A stretch of 14,352 nucleotides of DNA from Hyphomicrobiales bacterium (GTDB lineage Bacteria > Pseudomonadota > Alphaproteobacteria > Rhizobiales > Xanthobacteraceae), in contig JACQTM010000134.1 of NCBI GenBank assembly GCA_016210825.1, positions 1 to 14,352 on the forward strand, in the 5' to 3' direction. The notes under the pieces were generated by a model. That model saw nothing but the letters and a program-made list of their open reading frames with translations, was not told where the DNA came from and did not search any database. This document shows, in pieces, positions 6,670 through 13,020 of this stretch. Made by a program: the position numbers and the translations under genes. The number at the start of each line of letters is the position of its first letter. The stretch's first letter is position 1.

Positions 6670-7638
6670 TTACGGCCACTTCACCACCGGCGGCAGCGAG
6701 GAGAGAATCGACTCGACATTACCGCCGGTGCGCAGCCCGAAGATCGTGCCACGATCGTAGAGCAGATTGAATTCCACATAGCGTCCGCGGCGCACCAGCT
6801 GCTCCTCGCGCTCGGCATCGGTCCAGGGTTTTGCAAAATTTTTTCGCACCAGCGCCGGATAGACGTCGAGGAAGGCGCGGCCGACATCTTGCGTGAACGC
6901 GAAATCGGCGTCCCAGTTTCCGGAATCGTGCCAGTCGAAGAAGATTCCGCCGATGCCGCGCGGTTCGCCCCGGTGCTTAAGAAAGAAATATTCGTCGCAC
7001 CACGTCTTATATTTATCGTAGGGCGCGACCGCGCCGTGCGCGTCACAGGCGCGTTTCATCGCCGCGTGGAAGGCGATCGTGTCCGGGTCGTCCTGGCGGC
7101 GCCGCGCGTCGAGCACGGGCGTAAGATCCGCGCCGCCGCCGAACCAGGCTTTCGTCGTCACGACATAGCGCGTATTCATGTGCACGGCGGGAACGTGTGG
7201 GCTGTGCGGATGCGCGATCAGCGAAATGCCGGACGCCCAGAAGCGCGGATCGGTCGCGGCGCCGGGGATGTCCTTTCGGAATTCCGGCGCGAATTCGCCA
7301 TGCACAGTGGAGACATGGACGCCGACCTTCTCGAACACGCGGCCATGCATCAGCGCCATGACGCCGCCGCCGCCCGGGCCGGCTTTAGCCGACCCGGCAC
7401 TAGACATGCCGATCTCGGGTAAACCCAAGATCGGTTGTTGGCCTTTGTGGTCATTGCGGTTCCAGGGCGTGCGCAAAAAGCGACCCGGTTGCCGCTCGCC
7501 GTTCGGTGCGTCCGCGGGTAACGCGTCCTCGATCGCCTCGAGCGCCGCGCAAATGTCGTCGCGCAGGCGCTCGAACCACGCGCGCGCGCGCGACTTGCGG
7601 TCCTTTAGGGTTGTCGGGTCGGGGAGGGAGGACTTCAT
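6670..7638 (-). CDS. hemF: Oxygen-dependent coproporphyrinogen III oxidase with in-frame palindrome insert
   Basis: A 322-residue cytoplasmic enzyme that decarboxylates coproporphyrinogen III to protoporphyrinogen IX using O2 in haem synthesis. The PROSITE-type signature is complete: KTWCDEYFFLKHR followed by GEPRGIGGIFFD (211-235). RYVEFNLLYDRGTIFGL (286-302), FGGGADLTP and the C-terminal SSLPPVVKWP also match alphaproteobacterial HemF. Oddity: relatives pass from TPWxRxDHxG almost directly into GGGG, but here residues about 67-88 (QQPILGLPEIG..SAKAGP) intervene. They coincide with two tandem palindromes at 7374-7434. The frame is kept and all signature motifs are intact, so the enzyme is probably active. 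The ATG at 7638 has only a weak ribosome-binding site (GGTGAAAACGA), and its leader runs into another palindromic element. It probably follows trmL on one transcript. Confidence 0.95.
   Translation of the reverse strand: MKSSLPDPTTLKDRKSRARAWFERLRDDICAALEAIEDALPADAPNGERQPGRFLRTPWNRNDHKGQQPILGLPEIGMSSAGSAKAGPGGGGVMALMHGRVFEKVGVHVSTVHGEFAPEFRKDIPGAATDPRFWASGISLIAHPHSPHVPAVHMNTRYVVTTKAWFGGGADLTPVLDARRRQDDPDTIAFHAAMKRACDAHGAVAPYDKYKTWCDEYFFLKHRGEPRGIGGIFFDWHDSGNWDADFAFTQDVGRAFLDVYPALVRKNFAKPWTDAEREEQLVRRGRYVEFNLLYDRGTIFGLRTGGNVESILSSLPPVVKWP
6673..6691. repeat. 19-bp direct repeat, copy 2 (hemF 3' end)
   Basis: The same 19 bases as at 6535-6553. Here they are part of the hemF coding sequence, immediately before its TAA stop (6670-6672 in reverse). 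This is presumably the original copy because it encodes the usual C-terminus PPVVKWP. Confidence 0.95.
7374..7434. repeat. Paired-palindrome module inside hemF
   Basis: Two palindromes lie in tandem within the coding sequence. The first, 7409-7434, is 26 nt with all pairs matching except 7416/7427 and the centre. The second, 7374-7397, has 11-nt arms with one mismatch (7379/7392) and a TT centre. The 11-nt spacer is 7398-7408. Read on the hemF strand, the order is a TTGGGTTTACCCGA type then a GTCGGCTAAAGCCGGC type. This matches the order of the module at 12311-12377 (CTCGGGCATGCCCGAG then GTCGGGTATACCCGAC). It encodes HemF residues 69-89, exactly the stretch that relatives appear to lack. Confidence 0.85.
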
Positions 7639-7648
7639 TCGTTTTCAC

Positions 7649-7752
7649 CGTCGTCGCCGGGCTTGTCCCGGCGACCCCGATCATGATGGTACTGCATTTC
7701 GAATAAGCGGGATCACCGGGTCTCGCCGCTTCGCGGCGCCCCGGTGATGACG
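7649..7752. repeat. Palindromic element of the CGTCAT type overlapping the trmL 3' end
   Basis: Ends are CGTCGTCGC (7649-7657) and GTGATGACG (about 7744-7752), near-complementary. The left arm is a perfect hairpin, GTCGCCGGG (7653-7661) with CCCGGCGAC (7667-7675), and carries the GGGCTTG core. The right arm is a double hairpin: ATCACCGGG (7712-7720) with CCCGGTGAT (7740-7748), and inside it CGCCGC-TTC-GCGGCG. The right arm lies within the trmL reading frame, and the left edge reaches to about 11 nt from the hemF start. Confidence 0.88.
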
Positions 7753-8210
7753 GGTGTGTAGAAGCCCTTCGTCTGCCGCAGCGCCTCGCCCAGCGACATA
7801 GCAGCCGCCATCGCCACGTTGAGCGACCGCAATCCCGGACGCATGGGGATGAGAAGCCGGGCGTCGGCTGCAGTAAAGACCTTGTCCGGAACGCCCGAGG
7901 ACTCGCGACCAAACAATAGAATGTCGTCCGGCTGGAAGGCGTGGTCGAGGTAGCTTTGCGCCGCGCGAGTCGAAAACAGCACGAGACGCAGCTGCCGCTC
8001 GCGCCGCCAGGCGTCAAAGGCCGCCCAGGCGACGTGGCGCGTGAGCGCGACGCGATCGAGATAGTCCATGCCGGCCCGGCGGAAGGCGCGATCGCTCACC
8101 GGAAAACCCGCCGGCTCCACGATATGCACCTCGACGCCGAGACAGGCGCAGAGCCGGAGAATCGTCCCAGTATTTTGCGGGATATCAGGCTCGAAAAGGG
8201 CAATCCGCAT
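7713..8210 (-). CDS. trmL: tRNA (cytidine(34)-2'-O)-methyltransferase, SPOUT family
   Basis: A 165-residue SPOUT methyltransferase that 2'-O-methylates the wobble base of certain leucine tRNAs, using S-adenosylmethionine. Visible motifs are IALFEPDIPQNTGTILRLCA (3-22), RRAGMDYLD (44-52), LLFGRESSGVP (98-108) and the knot motif IPMRPGLRSLNVAMAAAMSLGEALRQ (121-146). These are the three standard SPOUT signatures. Relatives usually end a few residues after ALRQT-GF, near residue 150-153. Here the frame continues with ITGAPRSGETR, encoded by the right arm of the palindromic element, an apparent repeat-derived extension. The start ATG at 8210 lacks a strong Shine-Dalgarno sequence. The gene diverges from petA and probably leads into hemF (74-bp gap). 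Confidence 0.94.
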   Translation of the reverse strand: MRIALFEPDIPQNTGTILRLCACLGVEVHIVEPAGFPVSDRAFRRAGMDYLDRVALTRHVAWAAFDAWRRERQLRLVLFSTRAAQSYLDHAFQPDDILLFGRESSGVPDKVFTAADARLLIPMRPGLRSLNVAMAAAMSLGEALRQTKGFYTPVITGAPRSGETR

Positions 8211-8489
8211 GGCGGGGTAAAGCCTACCGCAAGCGGGGCCTAAAGGAGCAAAACCGGCAAGCCGGCAAAGACCTTATGCGACCTTTGGTCATTGCCATGC
8301 TGGCGGGCTTGCGCAAATACGGCAGGGGTGCCAATAAAACGCCGCCGGAGCGCACCGCCAACGGTTTTCCGCGTGGCTCGACGCACCCGGTCCGCTCGCT
8401 GCCGAGGGGTTCGCTTTGAACGGCTCATTCGGCCCCGGTTGTTCACAGCGCGGGCGGGTTATTCCGGCATTCGGAGAGGGACTTCAACC

Positions 8490-9017
8490 GTGGCAACCAT
8501 GTCTTCGGCCGAGCCGACGCGGCGCGACTTTCTTTATATCGCGACCGGTGTCGTGGCAGCGACCGGCGCGCTTGCGGCCACCTGGCCGCTGATCTCGCAA
8601 ATGAACCCGGACGCTTCAACGATCGCCGCCGGCGCGCCGATCGAGGTTGATCTCTCGCCGATCGCCGAGGGTCAGGTCATCAAGGTGTTCTGGCGCAGCA
8701 AGCCGATCTTCATCGGCCATCGCAACAAGAAAGAGATCGACGCGGCGCGGGCCGTTGATTGGCACACGCTGCCCGATCCACAGCCCGACCAGAAACGCGT
8801 CAAGGAAGGTCACGATCAGTGGCTCGTGCTGATCGGCATCTGCACTCATCTCGGCTGCATCCCGATCGCGCATCAGGGCGAATATGACGGCTTCTTCTGC
8901 CCGTGCCACGGCTCGCAATACGACACCTCGGGCCGCATTCGCCGCGGACCGGCGCCGTTGAATCTTGAGCTGCCGCCCTACGAATTCGTCACCGACAACA
9001 AGATCAAGATCGGCTGA
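8490..9017 (+). CDS. petA: Ubiquinol-cytochrome c reductase, Rieske iron-sulfur subunit
   Basis: A 175-residue Rieske protein of the cytochrome bc1 complex. It passes electrons from ubiquinol to cytochrome c1. The N-terminus has a twin-arginine motif (PTRRDFLYIATG, 9-20) before its single membrane anchor (about 16-36). Cluster-binding boxes are CTHLGC (118-123) and CPCHGSQYD (137-145). Ligands are C118, H120, C137 and H140, with C123-C139 as the disulfide, all present. I choose the GTG at 8490 because GGAGAGGG (8473-8480) is 9 nt upstream; the ATG at 8499 would be 18 nt away. The frame stays open back to 8292, but that upstream part is arginine-rich and unlike any Rieske protein. The 279-bp gap to trmL must hold the operon promoter, which I cannot place. 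Confidence 0.95.
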   Translation: MATMSSAEPTRRDFLYIATGVVAATGALAATWPLISQMNPDASTIAAGAPIEVDLSPIAEGQVIKVFWRSKPIFIGHRNKKEIDAARAVDWHTLPDPQPDQKRVKEGHDQWLVLIGICTHLGCIPIAHQGEYDGFFCPCHGSQYDTSGRIRRGPAPLNLELPPYEFVTDNKIKIG

Positions 9018-9051
9018 GATCTTCTCGCTTCTCGATATTCAAGGTTCGACC

Positions 9052-11109
9052 ATGAGCGGACATTCGACGTACCAGCCGCAAAGCGCATTCATGAAATGGA
9101 TGGAGCGCCGGCTGCCGATCGCGAGCCTTGTGCATTCCTCGTTCGTCGCGTATCCGACCCCGCGCAACCTGAACTATTGGTGGACCTTCGGCGGCATCCT
9201 CTCTTTCATGCTCGCCGTGCAGATCGTTACCGGCATCGTGCTCGCGATGCATTACACGCCGCACGTCGATTTCGCCTTCAAGTCCGTCGAGCACATTATG
9301 CGCAACGTCAATTACGGCTGGCTGCTGCGCTATCTGCACGCCAACGGCGGCTCGATGTTCTTCCTCGCCGCTTACATCCACATGTTCCGCGGTCTCTATT
9401 ACGGCTCCTACAAGGAGCCGCGCGAAGTGCTGTGGATCCTGGGCGTGATTCTTTTGCTGCTCATGATCGTCACGGGGTTCATGGGCTACGTGCTGCCCTG
9501 GGGGCAGATGAGCTTCTGGGCGGCGACGGTGATCACCAACCTATTCTCGGCTATCCCCGGCGTGGGCGAAGCGGTGGTGGGTTGGCTCTGGGGCGGTTAT
9601 GCGGTCGGCAACCCGACGCTCAACCGCTTCTACTCACTGCATTACCTTTTACCTTTTGTGATCGTCGGCGTCGTCGTTCTGCATGTCTGGGCGTTGCACG
9701 TCGTCGGTCAGAACAATCCGACCGGCATCGAACCGAAATCGGACAAGGACACGGTGGCGTTCACGCCCTACGCCACCGCTAAGGATTCATTTCTGATCGC
9801 GGTTTTCTGCATCCTGTTGGCGTGGTTCGTCTTCTACATGCCGAACTATCTCGCACACCCGGATAATTACATTCCAGCCAACCCGGCGGTGACGCCGACG
9901 CATATCGTGCCGGAATGGTATTACCTGCCGTTCTACGCGATCCTGCGCGCGGTCCCGGACAAGCTGCTTGGCGTCATCGCGCTCGCCGCCTCGATCGCCA
10001 TCCTCGCCTTCGTGCCGTGGCTCGACACCTCAAAGGTGCGCTCGGCGCGTTACCGTCCGCTCTACCGGCAATTTTTCTGGGTGTTCGCGCTCGTTTGCGT
10101 CGGGCTTGGCTGGCTCGGGGCGAAACCCGCCGAGGGCGGCTACGTTATCGCCGCGCGCATTCTCACCACCTATTACTTCGCGCACTTTTTGATCATTCTG
10201 CCGCTGCTCGGCCGCTACGAGAAGACGAAGCCGTTGCCGAATTCGATCTCGGAAAGCGTGCTCAAGGGTAAGGGCGCCGCGGCGGCAATTGCCATTCTCG
10301 CGGTTGCGCTCGGCATTCTTACAGGAATTTCGACGCGAGCTTCGGCCGCCGAGGCCGAACATCCACCGCGCCAGAAATGGTCCTTCTCGGGCCCGTTCGG
10401 CTATTACGACCGCGCGCAATTGCAGCGCGGCTTTAAGATCTACCGCGAAGTTTGCCAAAGCTGCCATTCGCTCGAACTGTTGTCGTTCCGCAATCTCGCC
10501 GAGCCCGGCGGTCCAGGATTTTCGGTTGCGCAGGCAGCCGCCGTCGCCGCCGAATACATGATCAAGGACATCGACGATCAGGGCAATGCGACCGAACGTG
10601 CGGGTCGCCCGGCCGATAGTTTCCCGAAGCCATTCGCCAACGATCAGGCCGCGCGCGCGGCCAATAACGGCGCGGTGCCACCGGATTTCTCGGTGATCGC
10701 CAAGGCGCGCACCTATGAGCGCGGATTTCCGTGGTTTGTCTTCGACATGTTCACGCAATTTCAGGAGCAGGGGCCGGACTACATCGTTGCCGTGATGAAG
10801 GGCTATGGCGAAAAACCGGCGAGCATGACCATGCCCGAAGGCATGCAATACAATTCCTACTTCCCAGGTAACGCCATCGCTATGCCGCAACCGCTGCAGG
10901 ACGGCCAAGTCACGTATGACGACGGCGCGCCGGCGACGATCGATCAATATTCCAAGGACATCGCCGCCTTCCTGATGTGGGCCGCCGAGCCGCATATGGA
11001 AGCGCGCAAGCGCATCGGCTTCCAGGTGATGATCTTCCTGATCGTTCTCTCCGGCCTGCTCTACTTTACGAAGAAGAAGGTGTGGACGGACGTGCACGGG
11101 CACGCCTGA
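9052..11109 (+). CDS. petBC: Fused cytochrome b / cytochrome c1 precursor of the bc1 complex
   Basis: A 685-residue fusion, the fbcH arrangement known from Bradyrhizobium. Residues 1-408 are cytochrome b. Haem-ligand histidine pairs are H96/H197 and H110/H211, and the quinol-site PEWY is at 287-290. Residues about 409-432 (AAAAIAILAVALGILTG..ASA) form an internal signal peptide; cleavage near 432 would release cytochrome c1. That part has the haem motif CQSCH (468-472), the probable axial methionine M611 in NAIAMP, and a C-terminal anchor (about 654-676). All key residues are present. The ATG at 9052 follows AAGG at 9041-9044, and petA ends 34 nt upstream, so the two form the petA-petBC operon. 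It ends at a strong terminator at 11128. Confidence 0.97.
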   Translation: MSGHSTYQPQSAFMKWMERRLPIASLVHSSFVAYPTPRNLNYWWTFGGILSFMLAVQIVTGIVLAMHYTPHVDFAFKSVEHIMRNVNYGWLLRYLHANGGSMFFLAAYIHMFRGLYYGSYKEPREVLWILGVILLLLMIVTGFMGYVLPWGQMSFWAATVITNLFSAIPGVGEAVVGWLWGGYAVGNPTLNRFYSLHYLLPFVIVGVVVLHVWALHVVGQNNPTGIEPKSDKDTVAFTPYATAKDSFLIAVFCILLAWFVFYMPNYLAHPDNYIPANPAVTPTHIVPEWYYLPFYAILRAVPDKLLGVIALAASIAILAFVPWLDTSKVRSARYRPLYRQFFWVFALVCVGLGWLGAKPAEGGYVIAARILTTYYFAHFLIILPLLGRYEKTKPLPNSISESVLKGKGAAAAIAILAVALGILTGISTRASAAEAEHPPRQKWSFSGPFGYYDRAQLQRGFKIYREVCQSCHSLELLSFRNLAEPGGPGFSVAQAAAVAAEYMIKDIDDQGNATERAGRPADSFPKPFANDQAARAANNGAVPPDFSVIAKARTYERGFPWFVFDMFTQFQEQGPDYIVAVMKGYGEKPASMTMPEGMQYNSYFPGNAIAMPQPLQDGQVTYDDGAPATIDQYSKDIAAFLMWAAEPHMEARKRIGFQVMIFLIVLSGLLYFTKKKVWTDVHGHA

Positions 11110-11127
11110 GCGATATTCCAGTCTTGA

Positions 11128-11159
11128 CGAAGGGCCCCGTTCCGGGGCCCTTCGTTTTT
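11128..11159 (+). terminator. Intrinsic terminator of the bc1 operon
   Basis: A perfect 11-bp stem, CGAAGGGCCCC (11128-11138) with GGGGCCCTTCG (11144-11154), has a GTTCC loop and is followed by TTTTT (11155-11159). It starts 18 nt after the petBC stop codon. Confidence 0.96.
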
Positions 11160-11171
11160 GCGAATTTGTTT

Positions 11172-11359
11172 CCCGGGCGCAGCGCAGCACACCCGAAGTC
11201 GGGTATACCCGACTTCGGGCTACCCAATTTAAGTGTCGCAAGTCGGATATATCCGACTTGCGATGTGGTGCGCTGCTGACCCGGGATCCATTATAGATAA
11301 CGACGTGATGGGTCCCGGATCAGCGGTGCACCGCTCTCGCGCTGCACCGCGTCCGGGAC
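11172..11359. repeat. Composite palindromic region upstream of mtnP, with paired-palindrome module
   Basis: The whole gap between the petBC terminator and mtnP is inverted repeats. Two perfect 28-nt palindromes lie 16 nt apart: 11192-11219 (half-site CCCGAAGTCGGGTA) and 11236-11263 (half-site TCGCAAGTCGGATA). They are bracketed by imperfect arms CCCGGGCGCAGCGCA (from 11172) and TGCGCTGCTGACCCGGG (to 11285). A second unit follows: GTCCCGGA (11312-11319) pairs with TCCGGGAC (11352-11359), and inside it GCGGTGCA (11323-11330) with TGCACCGC (11343-11350). The GTCCCGG..CCGGGAC unit looks like a common Rhizobiales intergenic repeat, by my recollection. Any mtnP promoter must lie within this DNA. 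Confidence 0.92.
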
Positions 11360-11375
11360 AAGTGGGAAACTGACA

Positions 11376-12248
11376 ATGACCAAATCGGTTCTCGGCATTA
11401 TCGGCGGCTCCGGCATCTACGATCTGCCGGGCCTCGAAAAAGTGCGCGAGCAAAACATCAAGTCTCCGTGGGGCGAACCGTCAGGCGCGGTGCGCATCGG
11501 CGAGATTGCCGGCTTGCCGGTGGTGTTCCTGTCGCGCCACAGCCCGGGGCACAAACTCTCTCCTTCGGATATCAACTATCGCGCCAATATCGACGTACTC
11601 AAGCGCGCAGGCGTGACCGATCTCGTCTCGCTCTCGGCCTGCGGCTCGTTCAAGGAGGAATTGCCGCCCGGTACCTTCGTGCTGATCGATCAATTTGTCG
11701 ACCGCACTTACAAGCGCGAGAGCTCATTCTTCGGCAAGGGCTGCGTTGCGCATGTCTCGATGGCGCATCCGGTGTCGCCGCGGCTTCCGATCCACATCGC
11801 GCAGGCCGCGAGCGACGCCGGCATGACCGTCGTGCGCGGCGGGACTTACGTTTGCATTGAAGGGCCGCAATTTTCCACGCTCGCCGAAAGCTTAACCTAC
11901 AAGCAGCTCGGCTATTCGGTGATCGGCATGACCAACATGCCGGAAGCCAAGCTCGCCCGCGAGGCAGAGATTTGCTACGCGACCGTAGCGATGGTGACCG
12001 ATTACGATTGCTGGCATCCGGACCACGACGCGGTGCAGGTCAGCGACATCATCAAGGTGCTGACGGCAAATGCCGACAAAGCCAAGCGCCTGGTCGCACA
12101 GCTCGCCAAGGATTTTCCGCGCGAGCATGAGCCGTGTCCGATCGGCTCCGACCGTGCGCTCGACACCGCGATCATCACCGCGCCCGAGGCGCGCGATCCG
12201 GCGCTGCTGAGGAAGCTCGACGCGGTGGCGGGCAGGGTGTTGAAATAA
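11376..12248 (+). CDS. mtnP: S-methyl-5'-thioadenosine phosphorylase
   Basis: A 290-residue purine-nucleoside phosphorylase family enzyme that splits methylthioadenosine, a by-product of polyamine and homoserine-lactone synthesis, into adenine and methylthioribose 1-phosphate. The phosphate loop GGSG is at 10-13. RH (54-55) is in FLSRHSPGH, SACGSFKEE at 87-95, and EGPQFST at 162-168. MTNMPEAKLAREAEICYA (185-202) and TDYDCWHPD (208-216) are the methylthioadenosine-type substrate signatures and argue against inosine/guanosine specificity. The ATG at 11376 has a modest GGGA at 11364-11367. apt follows 162 bp downstream; it re-uses the adenine, so the pair forms a salvage module. Both flanks carry paired-palindrome repeats. 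Confidence 0.95.
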   Translation: MTKSVLGIIGGSGIYDLPGLEKVREQNIKSPWGEPSGAVRIGEIAGLPVVFLSRHSPGHKLSPSDINYRANIDVLKRAGVTDLVSLSACGSFKEELPPGTFVLIDQFVDRTYKRESSFFGKGCVAHVSMAHPVSPRLPIHIAQAASDAGMTVVRGGTYVCIEGPQFSTLAESLTYKQLGYSVIGMTNMPEAKLAREAEICYATVAMVTDYDCWHPDHDAVQVSDIIKVLTANADKAKRLVAQLAKDFPREHEPCPIGSDRALDTAIITAPEARDPALLRKLDAVAGRVLK

Positions 12249-12254
12249 TAAATA

Positions 12255-12397
12255 CGTCATGCGCGGGCTTGACCCGCGCATCCATCTATTTGTTACAAGA
12301 TGGATTGCATCAGAACTCGGGCATGCCCGAGTTCTGCGCTGATTGAACGCCGCAAGTCGGGTATACCCGACTTGCGGTGTCGGTCCCGGCAATGACG
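12255..12397. repeat. CGTCAT-type palindromic element interrupted by a paired-palindrome module
   Basis: Ends are CGTCAT (12255-12260) and ATGACG (12392-12397). Hairpins from the left: GCGCGGG (12261-12267) with CCCGCGC (12273-12279), loop CTTGA; then ATCCATCT (12280-12287) with AGATGGAT (12298-12305). Two perfect palindromes follow: 12311-12336 (26 nt, half-site CAGAACTCGGGCA) and 12350-12377 (28 nt, half-site CCGCAAGTCGGGTA), 13 nt apart. After them the outer right arm resumes as CCCGGCAATGACG. The right hairpin expected next to GGATTG appears split by the palindrome pair. apt's AAAGG ribosome-binding site begins 4 nt after the element. Confidence 0.9.
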
Positions 12398-12410
12398 CTG
12401 AAAGGCCCTC

Positions 12411-12959
12411 ATGACCTCCCCCGCCCTAGAAAACGACCTGCGCGCCGCGATCCGCACCATCCCGAATGACCCGAAAGCCGGGATCATGTTTCGCGATATC
12501 ACGACATTGCTCGGCTCGGCGCGCGCGTTCCGCCGCGCGGTGGACGAGCTGGTGCAGCCATGGGCGGGCATGAAGATCGACAAAGTGGCCGGCATCGAAG
12601 CGCGCGGTTTTATTCTCGGCGGGGCGGTGGCGCATCAGGTTTCGGCCGGCTTCGTACCGATCCGCAAGAAAGGCAAGCTGCCGCACACCACCGTGCGCAT
12701 CGCCTATTCGCTGGAATACGGCCTCGACGAGATGGAGATGCACGACGACGCCGTGGCGCCCGGCGAGCGGGTCATCCTTGTCGATGATTTGATTGCCACC
12801 GGCGGCACCGCCGAGGGTGCAGTCAAGCTATTGCGCCAGATGGGGGCGAACGTGCTCGCCGCCTGCTTCATCATCGATTTGCCTGAGCTCGGCGGCGCCG
12901 ACAAATTGCGCAAGCTCGACGTGCCGGTGCGCACGCTGGTCGCCTTCGAGGGACATTGA
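12411..12959 (+). CDS. apt: Adenine phosphoribosyltransferase
   Basis: A 182-residue cytoplasmic enzyme that joins adenine and PRPP to give AMP. The PRPP-binding motif VILVDDLIATGGTA (121-134) is complete, with the upstream adenine-type features FRDITTLL (27-34), AGIEARGFILGGAVAHQ (60-76) and FVPIRKKGKLP (81-91). Length is normal for the short bacterial form. The ATG at 12411 follows AAAGG (12401-12405) by 5 nt. It is probably co-transcribed with mtnP, whose adenine product it uses, although the strong hairpins in the 162-bp gap could lower read-through. The last codons (VAFEGH) form half of a 15-bp inverted repeat that spans the stop codon. Confidence 0.96.
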   Translation: MTSPALENDLRAAIRTIPNDPKAGIMFRDITTLLGSARAFRRAVDELVQPWAGMKIDKVAGIEARGFILGGAVAHQVSAGFVPIRKKGKLPHTTVRIAYSLEYGLDEMEMHDDAVAPGERVILVDDLIATGGTAEGAVKLLRQMGANVLAACFIIDLPELGGADKLRKLDVPVRTLVAFEGH

Positions 12960-12977
12960 GGCTGTCCCTCGAAGGCG
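12941..12977. terminator. 15-bp inverted repeat across the apt stop codon (possible terminator)
   Basis: CGCCTTCGAGGGACA (12941-12955) pairs perfectly with TGTCCCTCGAAGGCG (12963-12977) around a 7-nt loop, TTGAGGC, which holds the apt TGA. No T-run follows, so this is not a classical intrinsic terminator. It may protect the mRNA 3' end or stall polymerase between apt and the converging small gene. Confidence 0.6.
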
Positions 12978-13020
12978 ATCCGGATGCAGCCGAAACGAAA
13001 AATTGAGAGCAGGGCGCGGA

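Noticed and set aside
8292..8489. N-terminal extension of the Rieske protein
   Set aside because: The in-frame upstream part is arginine-rich and unlike Rieske proteins; a good ribosome-binding site precedes the GTG at 8490.
10030..11241. 403-codon open frame on the minus strand opposite petBC
   Set aside because: It lies over a certain plus-strand gene, has no recognisable domain and runs through the terminator; it is a high-GC shadow frame.
11376..12248. mtnP as cargo of a mobile element because both flanks have paired palindromes
   Set aside because: mtnP and its neighbour apt are core genes with normal composition, and the same module also occurs inside hemF, so the flanks are better explained as independent insertions.
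11192..12377. CRISPR-like repeats around mtnP
   Set aside because: Units are palindromes in pairs of two with unequal spacers, far apart, with no cas genes or regular array.
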